A stretch of 64,000 bases of DNA from an uncultured Oscillospiraceae bacterium (GTDB lineage: Bacteria > Bacillota > Clostridia > Oscillospirales > Oscillospiraceae), in the NCBI GenBank assembly GCA_947631395.1, contig CANRLF010000001.1, forward strand, positions 62,001 to 126,000. Direction: 5' to 3'. Below are positions 30,031-39,030 of the stretch, one piece after another. Position 1 is the stretch's first letter. The number at the start of each line of letters is the position of its first letter. The notes beneath the pieces are model-generated. The model did no database searches. It was not told the origin of the DNA and saw nothing but the letters and a program-made list of their open reading frames with translations. The position numbers and the translations under genes were made by a program.

Positions 30031-32535
30031 TCAGGGCTGGTCTGCGGGGGTGAGGGTGGCGATGCGAATCTCTAAGGGGGAGAGGACGGGGGAGTAGGTG
30101 TAGGTGCCGTGGGGGACGGGGATCTTTTGGGAGCGGAGGGCGGGGACGCAGGAGCCGGCGTAGAGCTTGGCGTCCTCCGGGGAGAAGGGAAGGCCGCCGG
30201 AGGTGACCCATATATCGAAGGCGGAGCCGTGGTCGCGGTTTACATAACGCTCCCGCAGGATATATTCGCCCGGCTCAAGGCCGGTAAGGGGGATAGAGAG
30301 GGTGAGGCGTCTTGACATATCGAAGGGGCCGTAGCGGTCCAGGTCCGTGACGCCGAGAGCGTCACCGGAGGCGAAGGGGTCACCGTAGTGGACGTAGTTA
30401 TAGGTTATTATCTGGATGCCGCCACGGCCGCGGGTGACGAAATATCCGTCGCCGCGGGCGAGGAGCTCGTCGCCGAGGCGCCTGGCGAAATCAAAGACGA
30501 AAAAGACGCTCTTTCTCACGCCGGACATGGTGTAGATGCCAAGGCCGCCGTGGAAGATATTAGTACTCTCCGGCAGGGGGTTTTCCTCCAGTAGGTCCGT
30601 GAGGCTCCAATAGCCGAAGCTGTCCAGCCGGTCGTAATTTTCCAGGAGGTTTTTCATAATGTAGCACGACTTGAAGCAGGTGTCGGAAATTAAGTTCCGG
30701 TGGGAGAGAGTCAGGTTCCACTCAGTGAGATAGAGGGGCTTGTCCCCGAAGCCAAGGGAACCGAAGAGGGATTTGGCGTCGGTGATGAAGTCGCGGAAGT
30801 CGCCGGTATTCCGGGGCAGACGGGAGGCCGGCAGGTGCATGACGCGAAGGTCGGTCCTCTCGGCGGGGAGGATGTCCGCGTAGTAGTGCAGGCTTATGAA
30901 GTCCGGGTCTATGTTCCGCTCCTTCAGGGCCCGGAAAAAAGCCTCGATCCACTTGGGCTCGCCCAGGTGGCGCATGTAGAGGAGTCCGGGCGTACCGAAG
31001 CTGATGTCGGGACAGACGGCCTTTACCGTGCGGTACGTGTTTTCAAACAACTCGATGAAATCCTGCTGGCTTTCAAAGCCGAACATATCCGGGGGCGTGT
31101 CCGGCTCGCTCCACACGGTGAAGGGCCAGCTCGTCACCTCGGCCGCGCCAAAGCGGGCGATGAGATGGCGGGTCAGGCGCTCGATGAGCAAATTCCACTC
31201 GCCCATATCCCGCGGAGGAGAGGTGTTGAAGGGCTTATAGAAGATCGTCTTGTCCCGGTCGGAGGCCAGGGCGGTCGGCATGAAGCTCAGCTGTACCAGG
31301 GGCTTGAGGCCGATGGAGAGCAGGAAATCAAGGGCAGAGTCGATCATCTGGAAGCGAAATTGCAGGGAGCCGTCTGATGAGCGCGAGACGACCATCATGT
31401 CGTCGGCCAGTATGCCGTGGAATTTGATGTATTTAAAGCCCACGGTGGACTGTATATCCCGGAGCATACTCTGGATGTCGTGGCTGAGAAGGTCGTGGGC
31501 CCGGCCGACGGTGATGATCTGACGGAAGGTGTGGCGCAGGGGGACACCCTCCTTTAAGACGTTCACGGGTATGCCGCGGCTTACGGTGGGGGAGGAGGTG
31601 GGCTGAGGGGTGGCGAAGCCCATGCCCTTTGTGTATTTTTCAAGGATGCTCAGATAATTTGAGGGCTCAAGGGTGAGGTAGTTGAGCCCCGGGGCCATGT
31701 TGGACTCCGGGCCGCGCTTTTGGGCCTGCCGGCGGTAGACGCTTGGCGTCTCGCCGAATTTTTGCTTGAAGGCGCGGATGAAGGTGTGGGGCTCGGTAAA
31801 GCCGTTGTCCGCCGCCACACGCTCCACGGTGTCGTCGGTGGAGGTGAGCTGCTCCATGGCGTGGGAGAGCTTCACGTCGGTGTAGTATTGGGAGAACTTT
31901 ACCCCGATGTATTTGGCGAAGAAGCTCGAAAGGTACGGCACACTCAGCCCCTGGGCCGCGGCCAGATCGGCGAGGGAAAAATTCTCGGCGTAGTGGGCCT
32001 CGATGTAGTCGATAATGGCCCTCAGACGCTGGGTGTACTTTTTCCGGTCCAGCGTCTTGCCGACGCCGGGAGCGCGAAAGTGCTCAAGGAGCTCGGCCAA
32101 AAGCCAGTAGCCCATGCCGTAATTACGGTAGTCAGAGGAGGCACTGTGGCGGACGTTCTCAAGGAGCATACGGGATACGCACATGCGCAGGCCGTCAAAG
32201 CGGCCCTTGTCGGGGTCCGTCGCGCTCACGCAGTCAAATTCGATGTCCTCGTCATTGGTCGAGATACTGAACATCTCCGGCTTTATCTGGACGGCGATGA
32301 GGGTCGCGCCGCTGTCGGAATAAAGCTCGTGGATGGAGTTTGAGTTTATGAGGGTCACGTCACCCTCGCCCATCAAAAAATCGCTCCCGTCCACGGTTAC
32401 ATGGGCGGAGCCCTTTATGAGGAACAACAGCTCCAGGCTCCTGTGCCAGTGCCGGGACACGGAGCCTATGGCGTGCATAAATACGCGGATGTGCATGTTG
32501 TGCGGAAAGGTGATTATTTCGTGGCGCTCCTCCAT
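30031..32535 (-). CDS. AraC-family regulator fused to a GH39 (beta-xylosidase-like) domain
   Basis: An 834-residue fusion protein. Residues 1-110 are a cupin sensor (HWHRSLELLFLIKGSAHVTVDG), about 175-275 an AraC helix-turn-helix pair (FSLADLAAAQGLSVPYLSSFFAKYIG; VERVAADNGFTEPHTFIRAFKQKFGETPSVYRR), and about 320-834 a GH39 barrel and its beta domain. The barrel keeps the acid/base glutamate (WSEPD, near 476) and the nucleophile (LTEWN, near 604). There is no signal peptide, so the enzyme-like part is in the cytosol and probably binds the inducer sugar, perhaps xyloside-like. It lies divergent from the ABC transporter operon at 32800 and is its likely activator. The start follows AAGGAGGGCGACCCG. 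Confidence 0.9.
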   Translation of the reverse strand: MEERHEIITFPHNMHIRVFMHAIGSVSRHWHRSLELLFLIKGSAHVTVDGSDFLMGEGDVTLINSNSIHELYSDSGATLIAVQIKPEMFSISTNDEDIEFDCVSATDPDKGRFDGLRMCVSRMLLENVRHSASSDYRNYGMGYWLLAELLEHFRAPGVGKTLDRKKYTQRLRAIIDYIEAHYAENFSLADLAAAQGLSVPYLSSFFAKYIGVKFSQYYTDVKLSHAMEQLTSTDDTVERVAADNGFTEPHTFIRAFKQKFGETPSVYRRQAQKRGPESNMAPGLNYLTLEPSNYLSILEKYTKGMGFATPQPTSSPTVSRGIPVNVLKEGVPLRHTFRQIITVGRAHDLLSHDIQSMLRDIQSTVGFKYIKFHGILADDMMVVSRSSDGSLQFRFQMIDSALDFLLSIGLKPLVQLSFMPTALASDRDKTIFYKPFNTSPPRDMGEWNLLIERLTRHLIARFGAAEVTSWPFTVWSEPDTPPDMFGFESQQDFIELFENTYRTVKAVCPDISFGTPGLLYMRHLGEPKWIEAFFRALKERNIDPDFISLHYYADILPAERTDLRVMHLPASRLPRNTGDFRDFITDAKSLFGSLGFGDKPLYLTEWNLTLSHRNLISDTCFKSCYIMKNLLENYDRLDSFGYWSLTDLLEENPLPESTNIFHGGLGIYTMSGVRKSVFFVFDFARRLGDELLARGDGYFVTRGRGGIQIITYNYVHYGDPFASGDALGVTDLDRYGPFDMSRRLTLSIPLTGLEPGEYILRERYVNRDHGSAFDIWVTSGGLPFSPEDAKLYAGSCVPALRSQKIPVPHGTYTYSPVLSPLEIRIATLTPADQP

Positions 32536-32692
32536 CGGGTCGCCCTCCTTGTGGCATGATGTGGCTATTCTATCACACCATGAACATTATTTCAACTATT
32601 AATGTACATTTTTTAATCCCGATGTGCAGTTTGTCAACAAAGGGCCATTGGGGACCATTAAAAACTGTTCACGAAAATAAAAATTTGAGGCA

Positions 32693-32721
32693 TTGAGGCT
32701 TTTCGTATGAAATGATAAAAT
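32693..32721 (+). promoter_or_regulatory. Possible promoter of the glycan-utilisation operon
   Basis: TTGAGG at 32693-32698 and TAAAAT at 32716-32721, 17 bases apart. The weak -35 suits an AraC-activated promoter. The palindrome AATGTACATT lies upstream at 32601-32610. Confidence 0.45.
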
Positions 32722-32799
32722 TGTTTATAACAACAGGCCAGCAACGTACAAATTAACCAAAAAACCATAGCACAATTATTTCAGCGGAGGGGAGAGGTC

Positions 32800-34305
32800 A
32801 TGAGCAAGGAACAAATTATTGAGATCCGGCATATGTGCAAAAATTTCGGTCCAACCCGTGCCCTTCGTGATGTGGACGTGAGCTTTTACCGCGGCGAGAT
32901 AAGAGGTCTTGTCGGGGAGAACGGCTCGGGCAAGTCCACCATCACGTCGATCCTTGCGGGGATGCAGAAGGCCACCAGCGGCGAGATGTTCTACAAGGGA
33001 CAGCCCTGGGCGCCGAAAACCATGGTGGACGCCCAGCGCCACGGCATAAGCATGGTGCTCCAGGAGGCCAACACCATACCGAACTGCACGGTGGCTGAGA
33101 ACATATTTGCCGGACGGTTCGACGAATTTTCAAAGCTCGGCATAGTCAACATGAAAAAGGTCAACGAGGCCGCCCAGCAGCTTTTGGACTCCTTCGGCAT
33201 TTCCCACATAAAGGCCGCGGACTCCATAAACGACTACGGCTTTGAGGACCGGAAGCTTGTGGAGATCGTCCGGTGCGTCAACGACGACACGGAGGTCTTT
33301 GTGGTGGACGAGACCACAACGGCGCTGTCGTTGGAGGGCCGCCAGCTCCTCTACAAGCTCATCCACAAGCTGAAGGACAACGATAAGTCGGTCATCTTCA
33401 TATCCCACGACATGGACGAGATATTGGAGCAGTGCACCGACCTTACGGTACTTCGGGACGGCGAGATAAAGGGCAACCTGACAAGAGAGGAGATGGACGC
33501 CCCCGACGCCGTGAAGCGCATCCGCTACCTGATGGTGGGCCGTGAGATCGGCGAGGCCTACTACCGTGAGGACTACGACAGCTCCCACCGGCCAGAGGTG
33601 GCACTGGAGCTTAAAAACCTCACCTTCGGGCCCATAAAGGATTTCTCACTGACCCTTCACAAGGGCGAGATCGTGGGCTTCGGCGGCCTTTCCGGGTGCG
33701 GGATGCACGAGATAGGCCGGGCGGCCTTCGGACTTGAGAAGCTGGCCTCCGGCAGTGTGGTCCGGGAGGGCAAGGAGATAAAGACATGCCTTGAGGCCAT
33801 AAACTCCGGCATCGGCTACATATCCAAAAACCGTGACACCGAGGCGCTTATTTTGGCCGGCCCCATCGCGGACAACATCGTCCTTCCGTCCATACCGGCC
33901 CTGAGCCACGCAAGCTTCATAAGCCCCAAGGCGGAGAAAAAGCTCTCCGACGGCGAGATCGAGGGCTTCCGCATAAAGTGCAACAACGGCCGGCAGTGGG
34001 TCAACACCCTCTCCGGCGGCAACAAGCAGAAGGTGTCCTTCTCAAAGTGGACGGCCAAGGACTCCGACGTCATCATCATGGACTGCCCCACCCGCGGCGT
34101 GGACATCGGCGTCAAGCAGTTCATGTACAAGGTCATAGCCGACATGAAAAAGGAGGGCAAGGCCATAATCCTCATCTCCGAGGAGCTGGCGGAGCTCATC
34201 GGCATGGTGGATAAGCTCATTATTATGAAGGACTTCGAGGTCACAAAGGAGTTCACCCGTTCCCCGGACCTCAAGGAGACCGACATAATCGAGTACATGA
34301 TCTAA
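32800..34305 (+). CDS. Sugar ABC transporter ATP-binding protein (RbsA/XylG type, two ATPase domains)
   Basis: A 501-residue protein with two ABC domains in tandem. Domain 1 has an intact Walker A (GENGSGKST, 39-47) and Walker B (FVVDE, D170-E171), but its signature is INDYGFEDRK (143-152) rather than LSxGQ. Domain 2 lacks the Walker A lysine (GLSGCGMHE, 296-304), has C429 for the catalytic glutamate (IIMDCPTRGVD) but keeps LSGGNKQK (404-411). So one composite ATP site is whole and the other is dead. It energises uptake of a sugar through the two permeases at 34319 and 36609. It is the first gene of the glycan operon and starts after GGAGGGGAGAGGTC. Confidence 0.92.
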   Translation: MSKEQIIEIRHMCKNFGPTRALRDVDVSFYRGEIRGLVGENGSGKSTITSILAGMQKATSGEMFYKGQPWAPKTMVDAQRHGISMVLQEANTIPNCTVAENIFAGRFDEFSKLGIVNMKKVNEAAQQLLDSFGISHIKAADSINDYGFEDRKLVEIVRCVNDDTEVFVVDETTTALSLEGRQLLYKLIHKLKDNDKSVIFISHDMDEILEQCTDLTVLRDGEIKGNLTREEMDAPDAVKRIRYLMVGREIGEAYYREDYDSSHRPEVALELKNLTFGPIKDFSLTLHKGEIVGFGGLSGCGMHEIGRAAFGLEKLASGSVVREGKEIKTCLEAINSGIGYISKNRDTEALILAGPIADNIVLPSIPALSHASFISPKAEKKLSDGEIEGFRIKCNNGRQWVNTLSGGNKQKVSFSKWTAKDSDVIIMDCPTRGVDIGVKQFMYKVIADMKKEGKAIILISEELAELIGMVDKLIIMKDFEVTKEFTRSPDLKETDIIEYMI

Positions 34306-34318
34306 GGAGGGAAAAGGG

Positions 34319-35332
34319 ATGCCAGAGAAACTGAAAACCAATACCCCCGTGGAGGAAACGGAAAAGGTAACGCCCCTTCAATTCCTCAAAAAGCACGTAT
34401 ACGACATAACAAGCTACATGGGCCTTGTGCTGGTGGCGGTGCTGTTTGTCATCTTCAATAGCGGGCCTAGGTTCATGTTCAACCTGTCCTCCGTTATCCA
34501 GACCGCCTCCGTCTACGCTGTCATAGCCCTGGGCGCGGTGTTCGTCTACTCCATGGGCTTCATGGACGTGTCCATCGGACAGCAGGTGGGCGTGTACGTC
34601 ATACTGATGATACTCATCGGCAATAAGGTGGGCGGCGTTCCCGGCGTTATCGTGGGATTTCTGGCCGTGCTGGCTCTGGCCCTCATATGCGGGGCCATAA
34701 ACGGGGCCGTGGCTGTGTGGCTGGGCCTTCCGAGCATCGTCACGTCACTATTTTTGATGTTCTTCTTCACCGGCGCGCAGGTACTGCTCATGGAGGGCAC
34801 GGGTAAAAACTCCATAGAGCTTGAGCAGGCCGTCCGCCCGGAGGGCAGGAACGAATACAGCCTTATGCTGATAGCGATAGTTATCGTCCTGGCCCTTATA
34901 GCCGCCTACTTCTTCAAGTACACGAAGCTCGGCAAATACACTCGGGCTATCGGCGCCAACGAGACCACGGCGGCCCAGAGCGGCGTGAACACCATCAAGT
35001 GGCGCGTCATCGCATATATGGCTCTCGGCGTATGCGTGGCTCTCGGGTCCTTCGTACTGCTGACCCGCACGGGCACCGCCGGTAAGGGCTCCGGCTCAGG
35101 GTACGCAATGGACGTTATGATCTGCCTCATACTTGGCGGTATGCCACTCTCCGGCGGCATGAAGTCCAAGATCTCAGCGGCACTGGTGGGACCCTTTACA
35201 TATGTGCTCCTGTCCAACGACCTTACGACAATGGGCGTGGACTTGAACTGGATAAACTTCGTCAAAGCTCTTATTTTCATCGCGATCGTTCTCTTGACCT
35301 GCCGTAAGAAGGACGGCGTCCTGCCAAGGTGA
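34319..35332 (+). CDS. Sugar ABC transporter permease (RbsC type), first copy
   Basis: A 337-residue inner-membrane permease of the BPD_transp_2 group, with about 8-10 membrane helices. After a hydrophilic start of about 40 residues comes the first helix MGLVLVAVLFVIF; the cytoplasmic coupling region reads YTRAIGANETTAAQSGVNTIKWRVIAYM, the version of the family's GxN.xAAxxSGI motif that meets the ATPase. GSGYAMDVMICLILGGMPLSGG is the usual conserved loop near the end. It lies 13 bases after the ATPase gene, behind AAGGAGGG. A second permease (36609) is probably its heterodimer partner. Confidence 0.92.
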   Translation: MPEKLKTNTPVEETEKVTPLQFLKKHVYDITSYMGLVLVAVLFVIFNSGPRFMFNLSSVIQTASVYAVIALGAVFVYSMGFMDVSIGQQVGVYVILMILIGNKVGGVPGVIVGFLAVLALALICGAINGAVAVWLGLPSIVTSLFLMFFFTGAQVLLMEGTGKNSIELEQAVRPEGRNEYSLMLIAIVIVLALIAAYFFKYTKLGKYTRAIGANETTAAQSGVNTIKWRVIAYMALGVCVALGSFVLLTRTGTAGKGSGSGYAMDVMICLILGGMPLSGGMKSKISAALVGPFTYVLLSNDLTTMGVDLNWINFVKALIFIAIVLLTCRKKDGVLPR

Positions 35333-35374
35333 CGTCCCGAGCGGCCCGCGAACAAATTAATTGGAGGTATTAAA

Positions 35375-36547
35375 ATGAAAAACGTAAAAAGGATATTTGC
35401 CATAGTTCTGGCGCTCTCTCTCGTCCTGGCCCTGGCGGCCTGCGGCGGCAACAACGGCCCCAAGAAGGCAAAGATAGGCGTTGGCCTCTACTCTGACGCC
35501 GGTCCCGCCCCTGACTCCACCAAGGCGTATCTCGCGAGCCTCACCGAGAAGCTCAATGTTGAGTTCGTGTACACCACCCTGACCCAGACCGACGAGGCCG
35601 CCAACATCTCCAAGGTCCAGGAGCTGATCGCCGCCAACTGCGACGGCATCATCATTACCATGGACATGGGCATGGAGGCTATCCTCAAGGAGTGCCAGGA
35701 AGCCGGTGTATACTGCGCGGGCTATCTGTGCGACTTTGATACAAGCTACAACAACAACTACGATAACGTGTTCAAGAATCCCTACTTCCTGGGCACCGTG
35801 GCTGACGGCGGCTGCGGCAACGAGCTCAAGCGCGGCTACGACTTCTGGGATTCCCTCATGGAGTACAACGAGGCCCATCCCGATGACCCCGTGACCCACG
35901 TGTCCTTCACCACCTTCCCCGCCTGGGCCTTCCCCTATCAGCAGGAGTACGTCAATCAGTTCATCGAGAAGTGCGACGAGTACAACAAGACCGCCGCGAC
36001 TCCTATCGTGTACGATCCCTTTGACGAGTCCACCGACGTCCTGATGTTCTCACCCGTTGACTCCACCTACTTCAGCAAGCACGCCGACATCGACGCCGTT
36101 ATGTGCATCTGCGCCGGTGAGTTCGTATACGGCACCATGGTCTCCGCCGGTGTTGACAAGACCATCAAGCTCTTCGCCGCCGGCTACACCGAGGGCGACA
36201 ACGCCAACTTCGGTTCCCGCGGCAACGGCACCTATCAGCTGGAGCTGGTGTGCGCCCCCGAGTCCATCACCTATCCTCTGGTGCTCCTCCTCAACAAGAT
36301 AAACGGTGTTGAGTTCAAGGATATGCCCGCTGAGGCCGAGCGCCGTAGCTGCACCAGCTTCATCATCAACTCCGACGCTGATATGGAGCTCTTCGAGAAG
36401 AGCATCTACCTCACCAACGACCCCGCCAACGCCCTCCTCACTCCGGACGACGTCTATAACCTCACTGCCTTCGGCAACGAGAACGCCACCTATGCCGGTC
36501 TTGTGGAGATCCTGAACCACATGAATATCGAGGACCTGGCAAAATAA
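35375..36547 (+). CDS. Sugar-binding lipoprotein of the ABC transporter
   Basis: A 390-residue substrate-binding protein anchored outside the membrane. The signal peptide MKNVKRIFAIVLALSLVLALAAC ends in a lipobox, with the lipidated C23. The mature part KKAKIGVGLYSDAGPAPDS begins a periplasmic-binding-protein type 1 fold; VQELIAANCDGIIITMDMGMEA is the typical second strand region. It captures the sugar for the permeases. Unlike standard RbsB proteins it is long. Codons ending in C are more frequent than in neighbouring genes, which fits high expression. A strong hairpin follows the gene and may protect this part of the message. Confidence 0.9.
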   Translation: MKNVKRIFAIVLALSLVLALAACGGNNGPKKAKIGVGLYSDAGPAPDSTKAYLASLTEKLNVEFVYTTLTQTDEAANISKVQELIAANCDGIIITMDMGMEAILKECQEAGVYCAGYLCDFDTSYNNNYDNVFKNPYFLGTVADGGCGNELKRGYDFWDSLMEYNEAHPDDPVTHVSFTTFPAWAFPYQQEYVNQFIEKCDEYNKTAATPIVYDPFDESTDVLMFSPVDSTYFSKHADIDAVMCICAGEFVYGTMVSAGVDKTIKLFAAGYTEGDNANFGSRGNGTYQLELVCAPESITYPLVLLLNKINGVEFKDMPAEAERRSCTSFIINSDADMELFEKSIYLTNDPANALLTPDDVYNLTAFGNENATYAGLVEILNHMNIEDLAK

Positions 36548-36557
36548 AAAGGCTTAC

Positions 36558-36580
36558 GGGGACCGGTGACCCCGGTCCCC
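36558..36580 (+). other. mRNA hairpin after the binding-protein gene
   Basis: GGGGACCGG (36558-36566) pairs with CCGGTCCCC (36572-36580). No T-run follows, so it probably stabilises or partly stops the transcript rather than ending it. Confidence 0.6.
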
Positions 36581-36608
36581 ACGATGAATAAGAGCAAAGG
36601 AGCAGACG

Positions 36609-37598
36609 ATGAAAATTCTTAAAAAGGTATTCCTCTCACTGCTGTTCCCGGTGCTGATGTTCACCGCGATGCTCATCATCACCGCCAGCAACTCCAAGTG
36701 CTATGTGAACGGCGACTTCATATTCCTCAAGTTCGACCTTATACGCTATGTGGTCCTCGACGCCTGTCAGACCATCTGCGTGGCGTTGGCCATACATCTT
36801 CAGCTGAAGAACGGGCGCTTTGACTTCTCCACCGGCGCGGCCATGATACTCTCCGCCATCTTCGCCGGAAACATCGGTAACATGACAGGCTCCCCCTATA
36901 TCGGGTTCCTGGTGGCGCTGGTCTCCGCCGTGGTCATAAGCTGCTTCACAGCGGTGGTATATATGAACGGGCGGCTGCCCATCATAATCTCCACCATCGG
37001 CGTGACGCTCCTCTATGAGTCCCTGACTTACCTTGTGTTTGGCGGCACGGGCATTTCGGTGTTCTATCAGGATACCCGCCTGTCCGTATTCGGAAGGATG
37101 CCCGGGATCTTCGTCCCCGCCATTCTCGCCATGCTGGTATTTACCTTCTATGACAAGATGACAGTGGCAGGACGCCGGGGCAAGATACTGGCCAACAACC
37201 AGTCCGCCGGTGTGAACATCGGTATCAACGAGTACCACAACACCATTACGAGCTATGTGTTTTCCGGCCTTATAATCGGGTGCGCGTCCATCATCTATTT
37301 GAGCCAGAACAGGGTAAATCCCCAGTCCGGGCTTTCCACCTCCAGCGTCATGTTCTCCTATATCGTCTCGGTCTTTATGGGCCGGTTCATCGGTCTTGCC
37401 TCCAACGACGTTATAGGCATCGGCATCGCCGCCGTCAGCATGTCCATACTTGACTACGGCCTTAACTGCATGAACCTGGGCGCCGGCGGATGGCAGCAGA
37501 TAATCATGGGCGTGTTCGTAATGGCCTTCTACACCATGTCCAGCCAGATCGGCAACATCCAGAAGCTTTTCCGGAAGCTCACGAAAAAGGAAGCTTAA
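36609..37598 (+). CDS. Sugar ABC transporter permease, second copy
   Basis: A 329-residue permease with about 9 membrane helices. It begins KILKKVFLSLLFPVLMFTAMLII and includes LQLKNGRFDFSTGAAMILSAIFAGNIG, a pattern of the BPD_transp_2 group, and NQSAGVNIGINEYHNTITSYVFSG, the coupling loop. It is only distantly like the first permease, so the pore is probably a heterodimer. The gene is placed after the binding-protein gene, which is a less common order (ATPase, permease, binding protein, permease). The start follows AAAGGAGCAGACG. Substrate is inferred from the neighbouring hydrolases to be an oligosaccharide or glycoside. Confidence 0.88.
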   Translation: MKILKKVFLSLLFPVLMFTAMLIITASNSKCYVNGDFIFLKFDLIRYVVLDACQTICVALAIHLQLKNGRFDFSTGAAMILSAIFAGNIGNMTGSPYIGFLVALVSAVVISCFTAVVYMNGRLPIIISTIGVTLLYESLTYLVFGGTGISVFYQDTRLSVFGRMPGIFVPAILAMLVFTFYDKMTVAGRRGKILANNQSAGVNIGINEYHNTITSYVFSGLIIGCASIIYLSQNRVNPQSGLSTSSVMFSYIVSVFMGRFIGLASNDVIGIGIAAVSMSILDYGLNCMNLGAGGWQQIIMGVFVMAFYTMSSQIGNIQKLFRKLTKKEA

Positions 37599-37623
37599 GC
37601 GAATAGGTCAAAAAGTGTGTCCT

Positions 37624-37654
37624 CAAGGGCCGCTCCCGGGCGGAGCGGCCCTTG
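37624..37654 (+). other. Strong hairpin between permease and GH1 genes
   Basis: Arms CAAGGGCCGCTCC (37624-37636) and GGAGCGGCCCTTG (37642-37654) pair perfectly. No T-run follows; a message-processing or attenuation role is possible. Confidence 0.6.
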
Positions 37655-37676
37655 CCGTATAAAAAGGGAGGTAAAA

Positions 37677-39029
37677 ATGGGATTTTCAGCTGATTTTCTC
37701 TGGGGCGCGTCCTGCGCGGCCTACCAGGTCGAGGGGGGCTTTGACGCCGACGGCAAGGGCAGGAGCATATGGGACGAGGCCGTGGCTGACCCCAATTTCG
37801 CCGCCCACGGCGAGACAGGCAACGTGGCCTGCGATTTTTATCACAAGATGCGCTCCGACGTGGAGCTGATGGCGAAGATGGGACTGAAGGCCCTTCGCTT
37901 CTCCATAAGCTGGTCCCGGGTGGTGCCCGAGGGGACCGGAGGGGTCAACGAGGCGGGGCTTCGGTTTTACTCTGACCTTGTTGACGAGCTTAAAAAGCAC
38001 GGTATCGAGCCGCTGGTGACGCTTTACCACTGGGACCTGCCCCTGGCGCTTGAAAAGCGCGGCGGCTGGGAGAACCCGGAGATCGAGGACTGGTTCGCGG
38101 AGTACGTGAAGGTGGTCTGCGACGCTCTCTCCGACCGGGTGCGGTACTGGATGACCATCAATGAGCCCCAGATGTTCGTGGGGCTTGGGTATTTCGTTGG
38201 CGCTCACCCGCCCTGCAAGCGCCTTGACGCCAAAGGGCAGATCAATGTTACAAAAAATGTCCTGCGCTCACATGGAAGGGCCGTGAGGGCCTTAAGGGAG
38301 AGGGCGAAGATAGCGCCCATTATCGGCCTTGCGCCAACGGGGGATGTGTATCTTCCAAAGACAAGCAGCCCGGAGGATATTAAAATCGCCCGGGAGAGAT
38401 CATTTGACTTTGACAAATACGGCTTTACCATGCAAAATAGCTGGTGGGGCGATCCGATATTCCTGGGCCGCTTCCCGGAGGGGGCATATAAGACATATCC
38501 GGAGGAGATGGCCATATTCACTGCTGAGGACATGGAGCTTATTTCAAGTCCGCTGGATTTCTACGGCTTCAACGCCTACAAGGGCACGACGCCACACGAT
38601 ACGCCAAGGGAGAGCTACGGCGAGTACGCGTATCAGGGCTCGCCCCGGACCATGAGCGGCTGGGAGGTGACGCCGGAGGTCATGTACTGGTCGCCAATGT
38701 TCCTCTATGAGCGGTACAAAAAGCCCATCATGGTAACGGAAAACGGCATGGCGGGCATGGACTGGGTGAGCCTTGACGGCGGTGTGCACGATAAGCAGAG
38801 AGAGGACTTCCTCCATCGGTACATTCTTGAGCTTAAGCGGGCCGTGGACGACGGGGTGCCGGTTATCGGATACAACGTCTGGTCAGTCATGGACAACATG
38901 GAGTGGAACCAGGGGTACGACATACGCTTTGGGCTTATTTACGTGGATTACCGGACCATGGAGAGGACTATAAAGGACTCCGGGTACTGGTATAGGCATG
39001 TTATCGAGACGAACGGAGAGGAGCTTTGA
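37677..39029 (+). CDS. GH1 beta-glucosidase/6-phospho-beta-glucosidase family
   Basis: A 450-residue family 1 glycoside hydrolase. It removes terminal beta-linked glucose or related sugars by the retaining mechanism: acid/base E163 in TINEP and nucleophile E355 in VTENGMAG. FLWGASCAAYQVEGG at the N-terminus and the C-terminal EWNQGYDIRFGLIYVDY, with the sugar-binding EW pair, are typical. No signal peptide is present, so it works on imported sugar. With an ABC transporter rather than a phosphotransferase system the substrate is probably not phosphorylated. ATG 37677 follows GGGAGGT. The next gene starts one base after its stop. Confidence 0.93.
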   Translation: MGFSADFLWGASCAAYQVEGGFDADGKGRSIWDEAVADPNFAAHGETGNVACDFYHKMRSDVELMAKMGLKALRFSISWSRVVPEGTGGVNEAGLRFYSDLVDELKKHGIEPLVTLYHWDLPLALEKRGGWENPEIEDWFAEYVKVVCDALSDRVRYWMTINEPQMFVGLGYFVGAHPPCKRLDAKGQINVTKNVLRSHGRAVRALRERAKIAPIIGLAPTGDVYLPKTSSPEDIKIARERSFDFDKYGFTMQNSWWGDPIFLGRFPEGAYKTYPEEMAIFTAEDMELISSPLDFYGFNAYKGTTPHDTPRESYGEYAYQGSPRTMSGWEVTPEVMYWSPMFLYERYKKPIMVTENGMAGMDWVSLDGGVHDKQREDFLHRYILELKRAVDDGVPVIGYNVWSVMDNMEWNQGYDIRFGLIYVDYRTMERTIKDSGYWYRHVIETNGEEL

Positions 39030-39030
39030 G

